Positions 47,361 through 58,250 of a stretch of 64,000 nucleotides of DNA are shown here, in pieces; positions within the stretch are counted from its first letter, which is position 1; each line of letters starts with the position of its first letter. Where the stretch lies: contig CM055099.1 in the NCBI GenBank assembly GCA_029204225.1, positions 54,342,983-54,406,982 on the forward strand, written 5' to 3'. The notes below the pieces were generated by a model that ran no database searches, was not told the DNA's origin, and worked only from the letters and a program-made list of their open reading frames with translations. Made by a program: the position numbers and the translations under genes. The DNA comes from Diphasiastrum complanatum (lineage: Eukaryota; Streptophyta; Lycopodiopsida; Lycopodiales; Lycopodiaceae).

Positions 47361-48111
47361 TTTTTAGGAGGACTGTGAAGAATTGAGAAATATTATCTAT
47401 GTTAGATATAGGGGTCTTATGTTTTTTATATCAAGCATCTAGGTGTAGGATGTTGATAGGGCCAAATTTGGCATAGATGACAAATTATCCATTTTCACTT
47501 GTAATGCCACTATTTAGCCAAAATAGAGTAAGAGGCTAATCTCGTGCCAATTAGAGTGTAGACAAGTGCAATACTTTTGTTTGATGAAATTTAAGAGGTC
47601 CAATAGGATTTAGAGGTGGAACCTTGAGGGGTCCAATAGAGTTTGAGATTTGCTTAAAAATGGTCCAATAGAATTTAGAGGTGAATGGATCAATGGTCCA
47701 ATAGGATTAAGAGGTGCCAAAAGTGTGGTCCAATCATAGTTAAACATTGTGGTAGCTCGTGGATCTACTAGTATCATTGTACTTATCATTTGGATCTAAT
47801 TGATTAAGAGATTGAGTGGATTTTGAGTGTAAGTGATTTTCTAGCTTTCTCTCTCTACCTGAGCTCATGATGATTTTCTCTCTCTACTCGAGGAGAGCAA
47901 CTTGTTTTTACGTAGAATAATTTTTGGATACTTGCCACACCCACACGTGTGAGTGAGAGTTGGAAGTGATTGAATGCATGTAGTAGTGTGTTTTTGCCAT
48001 AGAATCAAAGATAGATCTTGAATTTCAATCTAGTCTTGATCTTGGTGCATCTACACACCTTAGGAGATCACAAGTACATGTTGTGGTCAGTCCACACGTG
48101 TGAATTTAATA
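47361..48111 (+). mobile_element. Purine tract and LTR followed by a tRNA-Met primer site
   Basis: TTTTTAGGAGGAC (47361-47373) precedes TGTGAAGAATTGAG at 47374. The LTR reaches about 48111. CACACGTGTG occurs at about 47943-47952 and 48093-48102. It is directly followed by TGGTATCAGAGAAC, so this LTR has a purine tract on one side and a primer site on the other. Confidence 0.78.
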
Positions 48112-48125
48112 TGGTATCAGAGAAC
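48112..48125 (+). promoter_or_regulatory. tRNA-Met primer-binding site
   Basis: TGGTATCAGAGAAC matches the usual plant copia/gypsy primer site TGGTATCAGAGC, complementary to the initiator tRNA 3' end. Confidence 0.75.
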
Positions 48126-49525
48126 ACTACATCGCAAAACAGTCGCGCTAGATCAAAGACGAGGATGAGGCTTGCGTTGCCAATTTGACGTGCGATCGTG
48201 AACCTGTCATAATTAGGTATCGCCACAAATTCACACTCACATGCAGATCCAGAGGGCTTTCCAAGAAATCGATCAGTTGCGACCCACACGATTCCTCAAA
48301 TAAACGATCAACACCACAACGGCCATGATATAGCAGCATTGCATGAGCAGTTGTCGTTCCGTATTAAGTTGACAAGACATAAGAAAAAATAACTAATCTA
48401 TCAAGAGCAGATTGCCATACAGAATTTCTTCTAGCAAAGTCTGCACTTCAATCTAATCTATTATGGATCATGTTTGCATGCATGAATCAATTGAGACCAA
48501 ATAGCAATTAGTAATGAGAAGGAAAACAAAACGATAAATCCTACCTAATTCCTTGTGCTACAATGTTCATAGTTTGTTGATATTGAGTAACAAGAAGGGC
48601 GCATAAACTATCAATTGTCTGTCGCACTTGCTTCACAACCAGAGTCTGTCGATACTGAAGAATGAGAAGGAAAGAGAAACATCAATCACGATATTGAGTA
48701 ACGAGAAGCGCACCTACCTCACAATCCTTCTTTTATAAGGACTCTTTCAATGCTTTTGTTTTTGGAGATCATCACCCATGCATAATTAAGCGTAACTCAT
48801 GCATGCCACAATAAACCAAATGTTTTTATAAAGGTTCATGCATTTTTGGCCTCATGAACCACGACTCATTCATAGTGAAGCAACATTCATGCATAACAAA
48901 GCAAATGGGCTACCATAGATGTATCTGACGAAAATTCTCATTCCATGAGTTGGCAATCTGCTTCTACCTTCCATCGCAGATATCTTTGAGTACTTTTTTC
49001 CAAAATCCTACGCATCACAGCTAATCCATGTGATGAATATTCACGCTGTTTGAAAGTGTCAGTATTTACACGATATTGTAATGTCCTTCTGCAATTACTT
49101 TTCAAAACATTCCGGGGGAAAGTCCTAGTAAATCTTGATATGCTTTTAAGCACACAATTTTACCAGCAACTGTAGGTTTGAAGCATAATCTAGAGTCCTC
49201 AAAAATATTAGAAGGTGTTGCATTTGACTTGTCTTGTTCATTAAGAAAACATGAGATCATCTGTAACAAGTGGTTATGTTTGTCAGTCCCCCGCTTTCTC
49301 CACACGCAAGTCTTCGTATTCTTTGTAGGTGATTTGTCGAATGCACAATTTTTTACATGGCTGCATAAGAGTTTCGTGTATATTTTGTGATGTCAAAATC
49401 TACTGAGCTTTTTTGGAAGTAACGTAAGCAAGTACGTGTTTTCTCCTAAAACTTTGAGAACCTCCAAAAGATACTGGCACTTGAGACTCTAAACTTAGTA
49501 AGTTTTCAGTTATATACAGTTACAC

Positions 49526-49528
<3 letters not shown>
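48126..49528. other. Unassigned; no convincing gag after the primer site
   Basis: The primer site should be followed by gag. A short reading HHNGHDIAALHEQLSFRIKL near 48310-48370 could be the start of a gypsy-like gag but does not continue. The minus strand at 49390-49102 has a short frame (HNHLLQMISCFLNEQDKSNA) I do not recognise. Confidence 0.35.
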
Positions 49529-49595
<67 letters not shown>

Positions 49596-50279
49596 ATGGT
49601 TTACATTAGTTATAATTTTATCTAATTTTTATTTTTTTTTAATGTTTTATACATGTACTAATTGCAACAATTTTTTTTTGATTTTGTAGTATTTTTATAA
49701 ATTTTTTAAAATGTTGTTATATTTTTATACAAATTTATCTATTTATTGGTAAGTTTTAAGCTCTATACCTATTTTTTGAAATTGTGGTAATTATATATAT
49801 ATTTCTAGATTATTAAAAGAAATTCATTTTAATTTATTAATTTTTTTAATATTTCAAAATGATTTGATTTGTAATTTTTTTCAAAATGTGATAATTGTTA
49901 GCTAAAAGTTATATTTTTATAATGTATTTATTTAATTCCTTTAATGTATTTTCAAATTTTTTTTTAAAGTTTAGTTCACAAGGTTTATAATGATATATCT
50001 AATTTGTAATATGTTGTTTAGTTGAATTTTTACTTTTTTTTTAATGATTTCAAATAATTATTTAAAAACCTATGTATTAAATGCTACTAGTTTTTTTATT
50101 TTCAATTCAGTCATTTTTATAATTACTTTATTTATTTGATAGTTTGTACATACATTAAAATTAATTAAAAATAACAAAATATTTTCTTAAATAAATGCTC
50201 ATATGTTTATTAATTGAATCCTATGATTTTTTTAATAGTTCTCCTATTATTTGGTACATTTTTCATTATCCAAGATTTT
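49529..50279. repeat. (TA)n tract and very AT-rich tail
   Basis: Pure TA at 49529-49591, then about 690 bp of very AT-rich sequence without features. Confidence 0.85.
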
Positions 50280-50334
50280 TTCTTTTATGGAGACCCATTA
50301 GAATTTTTTTTTTTCTAATGGCTTCACCCGTCGT

Positions 50335-50415
<81 letters not shown>

Positions 50416-50690
50416 GGAGACTTGTTTTTCTGATGGGTCATCCGCCGTGGTGGGTGGAGACGTTTTTTTTTTTCCTACTTCTCCACCCGTCGCGAGTTGT
50501 GGAGACCCTTTTTTTGTTTTTTTTCTACTGGGTCTCCACCCGTTACAGGGGGGTTGAGACATTTTTTTTTGTAATGACAAATGTTTTTTATTTTTTTATG
50601 ACTGCAACGACTCATTGATCGAGACGGACCCGTCAAAATTTTTTATTTTATTTTCTAATGGGCACCCGCCACCCAACAGAATTTTTTTTT
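50280..50690. repeat. Degenerate tandem motif (GGAGAC...T-run...TCCACCCGTCG) with embedded (GA)n
   Basis: Variants of TGGAGAC, a poly-T run, CTAATGGGT and a CACCCGTCG-like string recur at about 50288, 50415, 50455, 50501, 50554 and 50619. GGAGAC and GTCTCC occur in opposite orientation, so units can pair. A pure GA run of about 71 bp lies at 50340-50410. Frames here are low complexity and not genes. Confidence 0.65.
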
Positions 50691-50974
50691 TTTGATTTGG
50701 ACATTTGTATTAATTTTAATAAAAATTTCATTTTTCTTGAAGGGGATGTGGTTGATGACGTGCTTACACGTGAAAAGGTCCCATAATCAAACATGACGTT
50801 TGAAAGTAGAGGAAAGTATATATAGAGGTCATCTCACAAGCATTTGGTAGGATTTGTCTACCCATTCTCACTAAGACATGTGGAGGATGACTTTGGGAGC
50901 AATCTCCACCTGCCGAGGTGGGTGGAGGCCCATTTACATCTATATCTATATAGTTATGTATATTTTTGTAAATG

Positions 50975-51065
50975 GGTCTCCAAAAAGCAAGATACAATTT
51001 ATCTTTCCTCTTGTGAAGCCGAGTACAAAATGGACGATGTTCCAGAGATCTTTGTTTGTCCTGAA
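50975..51065 (+). pseudogene. Copia RNase H microfragment with internal deletion
   Basis: Reads SKKQDTIYLSSCEAEYK then MDDVPEI, which matches the family G RNase H (SKKQDTISLSSCEAEYK ... KDDVPMI) with the residues between removed. It is only about 75 bp long. Confidence 0.7.
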
Positions 51066-51210
51066 TATTGTGTTTGATTCCCGCAAAGTAATCTGCAAAA
51101 CTGTGCTCCTAGTCGATATACAAACAATACAGCTCCGGATACGCCATGTTTATGCCGACCAGAAGACCTGCATTGTCGAGGGCTACGATATCTGTGCTAA
51201 CGGATGGTAT
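51066..51210. other. Unassigned short spacer
   Basis: Nothing recognised between the RNase H scrap and the truncated LTR. Confidence 0.3.
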
Positions 51211-51315
51211 AAACAAATATCAGATAAAATCACGATTGAAGACACTGATATTAGTTTGATTTATTCAAACTTGCATCGTGTTCTCTATGGAAGAATAATT
51301 ACTATTTTTCCTATA
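51211..51315 (+). mobile_element. Truncated 5' LTR of the 51-57 kb copia
   Basis: The last 105 bp match the end of the LTR at 57350-57447 (GATTGAAGACACTGATATTA ... CCTATA against CCTACA). The rest of the LTR is missing. Confidence 0.88.
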
Positions 51316-51316
51316 G

Positions 51317-51328
51317 TGGTATCAGAAC
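51317..51328 (+). promoter_or_regulatory. tRNA-Met primer-binding site
   Basis: TGGTATCAGAAC starts one base after the LTR end and 114 bp before the gag ATG. Confidence 0.85.
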
Positions 51329-51430
51329 TTACGGAATTAAAGTTGATACAATGCTATCTTTGCATCCCTCTCAGCATTTTTCATACATCCATCAGTAAGC
51401 CGCTATATGGAGCTTATTCAGAATTAAAAG

Positions 51431-54400
51431 ATGTCGTCGATCACCAATATTCAAGCTAAGATCACTACAATCTTGGACTCAGAAGGTTCAAACTACTTGA
51501 TTTGGAAATTAAAAACTTCACTCTTGTTGAAGGACGAAGGTCTATGGCAATGAGTAGAACCAATTGAGGAGAAGCCATAAGCTACTCTTGGCAAAGAACT
51601 TTGAGAATGGAGTTTAAGAAATGACAAAGTTATAGCAACTATTGCATCTTTAGTAGATGACAATATAATGCTAGATCTTACATCAATTTCAAACGCAAAG
51701 GATTTATGGGAAGAATTGCAAACCAAGAATGAGACTCAATCTCGTAATCAAATCATATTCTTGGCAGACCAATTAACTTACCTACAGTGGGACGATAAAC
51801 ACCTGAACACATTCGTGCGAAAGATTAAAGATCTGTCTATTTCCTTACAAAATTCTGGTACAGAAAATACAATTTCTAAGGAAAAACAGCTTAGTTATTT
51901 TCTTCGAGTCCTACCCAGGTCATTCCACACAACTTGAACCTTATTGGTGAAGATGCGGCAATGACACTTCAAAAGGCAATAGACGGAAATTTATATCACC
52001 TAAACATTCGAACAAGAATCTAATAACTTGGTTGCTAAAGACAAAAAAGAAGGAAATTTATATCACCTAAACATTCGAACAAGAATCGAACAAGTCAATC
52101 AAACTCAGGAATCAATATATATATTGTGGCACAAAAGGCTATGTCACATGAACATGGAAGCCTTGTACCAAGCCAACAAAAGTCAGAGAATTCAAGGAGT
52201 CGAAATCAAAAGTAGAGATATTTGGACTACCTGCAATCTTGTCTTAAAGGCAAGATGACTAGAACACCTTTCAGTAAGGATGTTTATAAAGCAACTAAGA
52301 TACTTGAAATTGTGCATTCAAATATTTCCGGATCATTCAGAGTATTGTCGTTGGGTGATGCAAAGTACTTCATCACGTTTATTGATTACTTCAGCAAGTT
52401 TGCTATAGTATACTTTAAAATATGAAGATTTCGAAAAATTCGTTGAGTAGACGAATTGGGCTAAAAATCAGACAGGCAATAAGCTGAAGCAAATTCGCAC
52501 AGATTGTAGAGGTGAGTACATTTCCAACGAATTCAAAGCTTACTGTACTAATCGAGGTATTATGCACATGAAAACTGCATCTTACACACCTCAGCACAAT
52601 GGAATAGCTAAACGAAGGAATCGTACACTGATGGAAGCTACAAGGTGTATGATGGCTCATGCGAAAGCACCAAAACAGTTGTGGGCAGAAGTAGTGGCTA
52701 CATCAAATTATCTTCAGAATCGTATTCTAAAATCTTGAATACCGGATAAAACTCCTCATGAGATGTGGTGGAAGTCGAAGCCAAATCTTACACATGTTCG
52801 AACATTTGGATGCGCAATGTATATGCACATACCAGATAAGCTGAAAAATAAACTTGATGAAAGGACAGAACAAGTATTTTTGGTAGTTTTTGAGTTACAT
52901 TCGTCATATTATCGTGTTTATGTACCCAAAATTGGCAAGATAAAAGTTGTTCGAGATGTTAAATTTGATGAGACGAAATACATAGCAGACAGTGATCTAG
53001 TCGGCTATGAAATTCTCAAAAATTATTATGAGCTACTAAAGACAACAGAAGAAAAACAAGCAGAAGATGAAAGAGAGTTACTAGATTCAGAGGGAGGTCA
53101 AGATCGAGTGTCTGACAGACTCGAGTCACCAACTCGAATTCCAACAGGAAATCTCGAATCATAATCGAACTCAAAACTTGCATAATCGAACTCAAAACCA
53201 CATGTGAGAAGATCAGACAGACAACAAAAACCACCAGAAAGATATGGTCAAGATGTTTTTAATACAACCATCGAATTTTGTGGATTCTCTGACGAACCTC
53301 AAAAATTTGAGGAAGCTGTAGATGGACCAGATAAAGATCGCTGGATTCAGGCAATGGAGGACGAAATGTCATCCATGTAGAAGAACAATGTATGGACACT
53401 TGCACCTATACCTGATGGTAGAAAACCAGTCAAGTGCAAGTGGATCTATAAGATCAAAACAGGTCCTGATGGAGAAAACATTCGATACAAGACAAGGTTA
53501 GTTGCTGAAGATTTTTCACAGAAGTATGGGATCGACTACACTGATACTTTCTCACCTGTAGTCAAACATACATCAATTCGCTTGTTATTCCCGTATGCAG
53601 TGGCTCATGATCTGAAAATCCATATTGTGGATGAGAAAACTGCTTTCCTACACGCAAAATTGGAAGAAGACTTATTCATGGACCAACCACTTGATTTTGT
53701 AAGCCAAGAAAATCCAGAATATAGATGTCACATGAATAAAAGCATCTATGGTCTAAAACAAGCAGCGAGACGATGGTATAGAAAGGAGGACGAAGCACTA
53801 CGTTCCATAGGCTTCAAACCACTATTTGTTGAATCAAATGTCAATATCAAACATGTCCAAAATGATATAATCATTCTAGCTATTTATGTTGATGACACGC
53901 TTATCTTCTCAAAAAGAGATAAGTTAATTTCAGATTTCTAAAATATTTGAGATCGCTGACCTAAGATAAGTTAAAATCTATCTAGGCTTGCAGATCGTGA
54001 GAGACTTTGAAGGTGGATAAGTTGAATTTTCACCAACAAAAGTAAATTCAAAAGATCATTGAAGTCTTCAACATGCTCAAATGCAAAGGTGTGCATACTC
54101 CCATGATACTTGGAACAATACTGAACAAGGCACATTGTCCGCAGACTCTCGAGGAAGAGGAACGAATGGCCAAAACACCCTATCATAGGCTGATTGGATC
54201 ATTGTTATATCTTGTAGACAACACCAGGCCTAATATAGCGTTTGCAGTATACAGGCTAAGCCAATATAATCAAAACCCAGGAATGTTACATTGGAAGTTG
54301 GGAAAGAGAGTACTACAGAAAACGAAAGACTATGGATTGTGTTATTCGAAGAATGTTGGATTTCACATCGAATCTTATAGTGACGCAAGCTGGGCATTTA

Positions 54401-54576
54401 TGAAGGATGATAGCAAAAGTATTTCAAGAGGTTGTACTCTAGCATCTGGCGTAGCGATATTCTGGATTAACAAGAAACAAACAACAGTAGTCCAATCTTT
54501 CCGTGAAGCAGAATATGTAGCAACAGCCAAGATGGCAAACGAGCTGATCTAGATTAAACAGATATTGGAACAAAAT
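51431..54576 (+). pseudogene. Copia gag-pol (family H), interrupted after RNase H start
   Basis: Gag starts at ATG 51431 (MSSITNIQAKITTILDSEGS). It has several stops and loses its knuckle and the whole protease near 51950-52030, where a 67-bp segment is duplicated. The integrase has HKRLCHMNMEALYQ, IVHSNISGSF (first catalytic Asp now Asn), RTDCRGEYIS and GIAKRRNRTLMEAT (Glu now Lys), then TFGCAMYMHIPDKLKNKL. The RT (about 53320-53960) has IKCKWIYKIKT-type residues, SIYGLKQAARRWYRKEDEAL and the catalytic YVDDTLIFSK at 53885-53914. The RNase H starts SYSDASWAFMKDDSKSISRG and TTVVQSFREAEYVATAKMAN. It breaks off at about 54576, where a nested element begins, and resumes at 56256. Confidence 0.92.
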
Positions 54577-55315
54577 AGGACCAAGAATGGATCCTAAAAT
54601 GATCCACAAGAGGGATTGGATGTTAGATACAATTGATCTATCAATCCACACAAGATTTAGATCAATCTAGAGTAATTCTAGGCATGAAAATCTAGCAAGA
54701 ACAATTATTAATGAGGGTAAATGTACTTGCTGGTTTCACACGTGTGAAAACCTGTCAGAGTACGGACTCCAGCCCGAAAACAAATTACACTATGATAGAA
54801 ACTCAAATCAATCAAAACAATTGAAGACAAATGGAGAGATTGACACAAAATTGCTTCCAAAATCAAGATTGGTGTTTCATGTAGATTATGGCCAAATATG
54901 CCTCTATATATACATTTCTTGGAGCTCGTGGTACTGATCATGCATCAGATCTCACACGTGTGAGGATGCTTTGTCATGTGATGAATCATCATGTAAAATT
55001 GACACTTGGATCAAACTTCTATTTAGAGCACTTTTGGACCATTTTTCTACTATATGGAGAACTACTAAGAAATCTTCTAGATAATGATGTGGTTCATGCA
55101 ATCAATAGATTGATGCCATGTGTCATATGACTAGAAAAATAGATTTTGGCCTTTTTAGCCACTAGAACTTGAATTAAATCAAATGTACAACCTATATGAT
55201 TATGGTACATGACAAGTACATTTATCTCACATGTGGGAACAGGCTCCACGCATGTGTGATCATCCTATATACATAGATTTGGACTTGACCAAACATAATT
55301 TTTGCATTTTTCACA
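54577..55315 (-). mobile_element. 3' LTR of the nested copia
   Basis: Inverted relative of 8313-9105. The TATA box (minus strand GTATATATAG) is at about 54903-54912. The 16-nt palindrome TTTCACACGTGTGAAA is at 54734-54749. The TATA-to-palindrome distance is about 165 nt, as in the other copy. Confidence 0.82.
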
Positions 55316-55327
55316 CTCTTAAAAAAT

Positions 55328-56169
55328 CTAGCTTGGTAAATCTAGCATAGATCTATCTATAACTCCAAGAGACAATCTTAATTTTACAAATGGATCTTTG
55401 GGCAATGCCTTGGTGAGTATATTAGAAATGCAATCTAATGATGAAACATGAATAAGCTTGATCTCTTTTGCTTGCACTTTCTCCCTCACGAAATGATGGG
55501 AAATCTCAATGTGCTTTGTGCGAGCATGGAAGATTGGATTGTTTGCAAGTTGTTGAGCTGCTTGATTGTCACAATATATGCATGGAATGTCTCCATCCTT
55601 GATCACATGAAGCTCCTCCAAAAGCCTTTTAAGCCAAAGAATCTCCTTTGTTGTTGTTGTCATAGCATTATACTCGGATTCTGTTGATGAAAGAGAGATG
55701 GTATCTTGCTTATAAAGCCAAGATATGACTCCTCCACATAAGAATGTAGCAAATGCACTTATGAATCTTCTATCCATCTTGTGACCTGCAAAACTTGATT
55801 TTGAGTATGCTCTCAAACAAATATTAGTCCTTTTATAAACTATGCCATAGTCTTTTGTAGTCGAGATATACCTTAACGCCCTTTTTGCACTTTTTCAATG
55901 ACATATTAGTGGACTTTGTATGTATTGACTCAGTTTGCCAACACAAAAACTAAGATCAGGTCTAGTGATAGTTAAGTATATCAAGGAACCAATAAGCATT
56001 CTATAGGTAGTGATGTCCTCAAAGGATGCTTCATCACTTTCCTTAGAAACTTTTACACTCCTTTACAATCAATCATGCCAAATTTTGCTAAGATTGATTT
56101 AGCATACTTAAATTGACATATGAAAGTAAAATCATTACTTCTAGTGACTTCTATTCCAAGTATAACTTT
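55328..56169 (-). pseudogene. Copia RT end and RNase H of the nested element
   Basis: The minus strand reads an RT C-terminal part from about 56169 ([22 protein letters not shown] then a stop, [40 protein letters not shown]). From 55816 an open frame gives RNase H: AYSKSSFAGHKMDRRFISAF, KQDTISLSSTESEYNAMTTT (Glu present), IYCDNQAAQQLANNPIFHAR and SLDCISNILTKALPKDPF, ending MLDLPS. The first RNase H Asp region reads AYSKSSF rather than AYSDSDF. The RNase H tail is close to that at 8095-8300. Confidence 0.9.
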
Positions 56170-56255
56170 TACGTGGGAACAGGCTCCACACATGTGTAAT
56201 CATCCTACATACATAGATTTGGCCTTGACCAAATATATTTTTTGCATTTTTCACA

Positions 56256-56467
56256 TATCTTACGAAAGATTCTGCATTTTACTCAAAAACGAAGCACATA
56301 GCTCTCAATTATCATGTGATTCGGGACTTAGTCAAGAAGAAGATACTGAAGATAGTCTTCATACCCACAAAGAAAATGACAGCTGATACCTTTACAAAGC
56401 CACTAAGTAAAGCTTTGTTCGAGAAGCAGCGAAGAAGTTTGGAGTTAATCCAACTGCCACATTGAGA
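56256..56467 (+). pseudogene. RNase H C-terminus of the interrupted copia (family H)
   Basis: The plus strand resumes as LTKDSAFYSKTKHIALNYHV, then IRDLVKKKILKIVFIPTKKM and TADTFTKPLSKALFEKQRRS, ending LELIQLPH and TGA. This is the standard copia RNase H end (S-K-H-I ... A-D-x-x-T-K-x-L). It completes the frame cut at 54576, minus about 60 residues, and is followed by a purine tract and LTR. Confidence 0.9.
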
Positions 56468-57447
56468 GAGAGCTGTAGAACAACTGATCAGACAGATCTT
56501 GATTCTACTAATAAAACGCGCAGTTTACTTGACAAAGGATGAGAAAGAAACTAACGTGAACTCGAAACATATCTATTCGTGACTAACTCGAAAAGATTTG
56601 CGAAGGATTCGCAAATTTTGTCTTACAGCCAACTCGAAAGATTCGCGAAACAATTTCTTGTAGAAGCTCGTGGATTTCTTGTTGAAGATTGAAAGATTCG
56701 CAAACATAATTTTGTCGCGAAATATTCTATTTCTTGTTCAAGCCTCAGATGTCGCAAAATTGTCACGAACAACTCGCAAAATCTTCTAGACTGTTCTTCA
56801 AGCTCACCAGTTGTGAAACTATCTCGAAGAGTTCGCGAAATATTCTAGATTTCTTCTTCAAGCTCAATAATTGTCATCTATCGCAAACAATTCACGAAAG
56901 ACGAAATGTTGTGAAGAGACAAGTGTCACGAATAATTCATGAAACACGAAGCTGAGACGAAAAGATGAATTGTCGCGAATTACTCGCGAACAGATTTTAT
57001 TCGAGCCTAGAAACAGAGCGTCTGTTTGAATATCAACCATCACAAACAGTTAGATATCTATTGTTACAGCATTGGAAGGCCAAAAGACCTTTAAATAAAA
57101 GGCCAAAAGACCTGTCTTGTAACAATATAAATACATGTGCACTACTCGTTGAAACTCACTCAATCAAAGACATAACAACGAGATAAGACAACAAGAGATG
57201 TATATTGATGAATCAGATTTAGAGTAATAAAAATTTGTTTTTGATCAATAGTTTTTTATTGTCTAAATTGTCTTAAGTTGTCTCTTAATTTTGCATATAA
57301 TTTTCGCACGCATATTCAATCAGAACTAATACTGTTCTATTAGTACATAGATCAGATTAAATCGCGATTGAAGACACTGATATTAGTTTGATTTATTCAA
57401 ACTTGCATCGTGTTCTCTGTGGAAAAATAATTACTACTTTTCCTACA
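56462..57447 (+). mobile_element. Purine tract and complete 3' LTR of family H
   Basis: TTGAGAGAGAGC ends at 56473. The LTR runs from TGTAGAACAAC (56474) to CCTACA (57447), 974 bp. TATAAATA at 57126-57133 is the likely promoter. Upstream of it, TCGCGAA occurs five times (56643, 56715, 56833, 56973, 56984) along with many TCGCAAA/CACGAA variants. The 3' end matches the truncated 5' LTR. Confidence 0.9.
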
Positions 57448-58212
57448 GAAGCACTCTCAATGCCCAATGCAGATGAATGGAATGCTGCCATGGATGCTGA
57501 GTACCATTCCTTGATGAAGAACAAGACCTGGAGTCTTGTCAATCCTCTTGCAGGTATAAAACCTATTGACTCTAAATGGATCTTCAAGCTAAAGCTTAAG
57601 CCAAATGGAAAGCTCGATTAGTGGTTAAAAGATTTGAGCAAATTTATGGAATAGATTACACTGACACCTTCAGTCCAGTGGTAAAGTATCAATTTATTCG
57701 CACCTTGTTGGCTATAGCTATTGTAGAGGATCTGGACATTCACCAGATGGACGTCCAAACAGTGTTCCTTCATGGATATATACAAGAAGACATATTCATT
57801 TATCAACCAGAATGTTATGTCTTTCAAGGCCATGAGCTTTTGGTATGTAAATCGCACAAGGCGTTGTATGGCCTCAAGCAAGCTCCTCGGGCCTGGTATG
57901 AAAGAATCAACCACTTCTTGTTGTAGCATAATTTTACCTCTTGCTCCGCAGACTCTAATGTGTCTCTCAAATGAAAGGGGTCAAGCTATGTTATAATAGA
58001 ATTATACGTTGATGATTTCTTAATTATCGGCAATTCAAATCAGTTATTACAAAAAACCAAATCTTTGTTTTTATCAAACTTTGAGATGATTGACTTAGGC
58101 TCAGTTCATTACCTTCTTGGTATGGAGATCAGTAGAGATTGTGCAAGCAAAAGGATCACTAAAAGCCAATAGTCCTATCTAACCAATGTACTTCGCAGAT
58201 ATGGACTGCAAA
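57448..58212 (+). pseudogene. Copia reverse transcriptase (family I)
   Basis: Starts right at the LTR end: MPNADEWNAAMDAEYHSLMK, SLVNPLAGIKPIDSKWIFKL, then a stop and shift near 57618. It continues [60 protein letters not shown], a stop, and ELYVDDFLIIGN with YVDD at 58005-58016. DLGSVHYLLGMEISRD follows and it ends near RRYGLQ at 58212. The order and motifs are a normal copia RT, with at least three disruptions. There is no gag, integrase or RNase H for this family here. Confidence 0.9.
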
Positions 58213-58250
58213 CGATACTCAAGTGCTTCTATTGTGGCATCAAAGGACAC
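58213..58250 (+). pseudogene. Gag zinc-knuckle microfragment
   Basis: Only 38 bp, reading LKCFYCGIKGHY on the plus strand. It is the family A knuckle, wedged between a plus-strand RT and a minus-strand polyprotein. Confidence 0.75.

Larger units (their letters stand above)
54577..56255 (-). mobile_element. Nested minus-strand copia (family B), internally deleted
   Basis: On the minus strand it starts with 86 bp of LTR (56255 to about 56170, TGTGAAAAATGC...). It jumps straight to the RT C-terminal half and RNase H, then to a decayed purine tract (GATTTTTTAAGAG, 55316-55328) and a nearly full 3' LTR (55315 to about 54577). Most of the 5' LTR, gag, protease, integrase and half of RT are deleted. 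It splits the RNase H of the plus-strand copia. I see no target duplication, so the ends may have been trimmed. Confidence 0.88.

Noticed and set aside
48068-48339. Minus-strand frames over the primer site at 48.1 kb
   Set aside because: They are antisense to an LTR/primer-site junction and have no recognisable domain.
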